64,000 bases of DNA, taken from NCBI RefSeq assembly GCF_015624425.1, contig NZ_CP049919.1:5332001-5396000 (forward strand). Reading direction: 5' to 3'. This DNA comes from Roseateles sp. DAIF2. GTDB lineage: Bacteria; Pseudomonadota; Gammaproteobacteria; Burkholderiales; Burkholderiaceae_C. Positions 62,732 to 64,000 of the stretch are shown piece by piece. The notes below the pieces were generated by a model. It was not told where the DNA came from and did no database searches. It saw nothing but the letters and a program-made list of their open reading frames with translations. A program made the translations under genes and the position numbers. How positions within the stretch are numbered: the first letter of the stretch is position 1; every line of letters starts with the position of its first letter.

Positions 62732-63786
62732 GCATCCAAACCGACGACTTCAGCCCGGCGCCGCAGCAGCGCGTCATCAGCGCCGTCGCCACCTCGCCCA
62801 ACGAGGAGGCGATCGAACGCGCGCTGCGGCCCAAGCTGCTGGACGAGTATGTCGGCCAGGGCAAGGCGCGCGAGCAGCTGGAGATCTTCATCGGCGCGGC
62901 GCGCAAGCGCAACGAGGCGCTGGACCATGTGCTGCTGTTCGGCCCGCCGGGCCTGGGCAAGACCACGCTGAGCCACATCATCGCGGCCGAGCTGGGCGTC
63001 AATCTGCGCCAGACCTCCGGGCCGGTGCTGGAAAAGCCCAAGGATCTGGCGGCGATCCTGACCAACCTCGAGAAGAACGATGTGCTCTTCATCGACGAGA
63101 TCCACCGCCTCTCCCCGGTCGTCGAGGAAATCCTCTATCCCGCGCTGGAGGACTATCAGATCGACATCATGATCGGCGAGGGCCCGGCCGCGCGCTCGAT
63201 CAAGCTGGACCTACAGCCCTTCACCCTGGTCGGCGCGACGACGCGTGCCGGCATGCTGACCAACCCGCTGCGCGACCGCTTCGGCATCGTCGCGCGGCTG
63301 GAGTTCTATACCGCCGAGGAACTGCAGCGCATCGTCACCCGCTCCGCCGGCCTGCTGAATGCACCGATCGACCCGGAGGGCGCGCTTGAGGTGGCGCGCC
63401 GTTCACGCGGCACGCCGCGTATCGCGAACCGGCTGCTGCGCCGTGTGCGCGACTACGCCGATGTGAAGGGGGATGGCCGCATCACCAAGGCGATCGCCGA
63501 CAAGGCACTGGCGATGCTCGATGTCGACCCGCAGGGCTTCGACCTGATGGACCGCAAGCTGCTGGAGGCGGTGGTGCACCGCTTCGACGGCGGCCCGGTC
63601 GGCCTGGACAATGTCGCCGCGGCGATCGGCGAGGAGAGCGGCACGATCGAGGATGTGATCGAGCCCTACCTGATTCAGCAGGGCTATCTGCAGCGCACCC
63701 CGCGCGGTCGCATCGCGACCCTGGCGGCCTTCCGCCATCTGGGCGTGGCGCCGCCGAAGACGGCCGGGCAGTTGTTCGACGAGTAA
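62728..63786 (+). CDS. ruvB: Holliday junction DNA helicase RuvB
   Basis: A 352-aa AAA+ motor. [29 protein letters not shown], Walker [16 protein letters not shown], Walker [24 protein letters not shown], sensor 1 [28 protein letters not shown] with arginine finger, and the C-terminal winged helix ([28 protein letters not shown]). Length and order are standard. Coupled to ruvA through ATGA. Confidence 0.97.
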   Translation: MSIQTDDFSPAPQQRVISAVATSPNEEAIERALRPKLLDEYVGQGKAREQLEIFIGAARKRNEALDHVLLFGPPGLGKTTLSHIIAAELGVNLRQTSGPVLEKPKDLAAILTNLEKNDVLFIDEIHRLSPVVEEILYPALEDYQIDIMIGEGPAARSIKLDLQPFTLVGATTRAGMLTNPLRDRFGIVARLEFYTAEELQRIVTRSAGLLNAPIDPEGALEVARRSRGTPRIANRLLRRVRDYADVKGDGRITKAIADKALAMLDVDPQGFDLMDRKLLEAVVHRFDGGPVGLDNVAAAIGEESGTIEDVIEPYLIQQGYLQRTPRGRIATLAAFRHLGVAPPKTAGQLFDE

Positions 63787-63811
63787 GCGAACAAACCCGA
63801 TCGACCATGAA

Positions 63812-63835
63812 AAAAGCGACCCGAAGGTCGCTTTT
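63812..63835. terminator. Bidirectional terminator between ruvB and the porin gene
   Basis: AAAAGCGACC / GGTCGCTTTT, a 10-bp stem with a CGAA loop, flanked by A and T runs on both sides, so it can end both the ruvAB transcript and the convergent porin transcript. Confidence 0.88.
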
Positions 63836-63854
63836 CTTTCATCCGATCCGGGGA

Positions 63855-64000
63855 TCAGAAGTTGTGGCGGATGCCAGCGGCCAGGGAGTTGAAATCCTTG
63901 GTGTTCAGCTTGGCGTTCACGTCGGTGTAGTACGCGTACACCTTGGTGCGCTTGCTCAGGTTGTAGTTGTAGCCCAGAGTGAACTGGGTGGTCTTGCCTT
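63855..64000 (-). CDS. Gram-negative porin, C-terminal fragment
   Basis: Only the last about 48 codons of a gene that enters from the right edge. On the minus strand it encodes TTQFTLGYNYNLSKRTKVYA followed by YYTDVNAKLNTKDFNSLAAGIRHNF. The alternating aromatic strands and the terminal Phe (AGIRHNF) are the sign of a betaproteobacterial OmpC/Omp32-type trimeric porin, recognised by the BAM complex. Convergent to ruvB with the shared terminator between them. Confidence 0.88.
   Translation of the reverse strand, partial: GKTTQFTLGYNYNLSKRTKVYAYYTDVNAKLNTKDFNSLAAGIRHNF

Overview
The window looks like a chromosomal segment of a high-GC betaproteobacterium of the order Burkholderiales (Rubrivivax/Roseateles/Mitsuaria-like). 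Evidence for this is the strong G/C third-position bias, the 16S-tRNA-Ile-tRNA-Ala-23S-5S operon structure, and family gene sets common in that order: hppD with a divergent Lrp-type regulator, EIIA-ptsH-ptsI, dacC-dat-ybeD-lipB-lipA, phoH-ybeY, ruvAB and a 16-stranded-type porin. This placement is inference from gene content, not a phylogeny. Apart from the rRNA tandem it is mostly ordinary chromosomal backbone with a few accessory insertions.

Layout. (1) 1-17.3 kb: a hypothetical beta-helix-like protein, an OmpR-type response regulator with a PmrA-like box, a lipoprotein esterase, a tandem glycine riboswitch in front of a dadA-type dehydrogenase, an EF-G paralogue, an SRPBCC protein, a probable DNA-binding protein, two small genes and an HDOD protein, a TPMT-type methyltransferase, a divergent lrp/hppD pair with two matching dyads, a lipase, a FFLEELY-type protein, fadD and an MBL-fold hydrolase. 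A decayed thpR/ligT-like fragment lies at the edge of the rRNA block. (2) 17.6-29.1 kb: two tandem rRNA operons, both on the minus strand, in 5.62-kb direct repeats that look identical. Each has its own promoter and its own terminator. (3) 29.2-35.3 kb: ptsI and EIIA/ptsH separated by an opposite-strand olsB-like gene, then a lipoprotein, a class III CoA-transferase and an esterase. (4) 35.5-45.5 kb: a five-gene operon (degenerate hybrid kinase, TlpA thioredoxin, GlrK/QseE kinase, QseG lipoprotein, GlrR/QseF sigma-54 activator), followed by opgG-opgH and a DUF1460 lipoprotein. Between glrR and opgG are two GlrR-like TGTC-N10-GAC(A/G) sites and a GG-N10-GC sigma-54 promoter. (5) 45.5-54.6 kb: lipA-lipB, an inserted accessory block (Sel1 protein, VOC protein, DUF6980, membrane protein, LRR-kinase fusion), then ybeD-dat-dacC, an alpha/beta hydrolase and a [2Fe-2S] ferredoxin. 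(6) 54.6-64 kb: VanZ, hemJ, a candidate structured small RNA, hemB-corA, ybeY/phoH, a NarL-type two-component pair, ruvAB, and the C-terminus of a porin.

Most interesting signals. First, an apparent unannotated minus-strand sRNA between hemJ and hemB (about 56228-56340): four abutting stem-loops, one showing a CCUCCC loop, ending in a 10-bp stem and eight U residues. Second, the GlrR/sigma-54 architecture, which suggests that the QseE-QseG-QseF (GlrK/GlrR) envelope-stress system drives periplasmic glucan synthesis here. Third, two palindromes embracing a promoter near 8.68 kb. Fourth, the tandem rrn repeat with diverged promoters. I found no CRISPR array, integrase, transposase or prophage genes.
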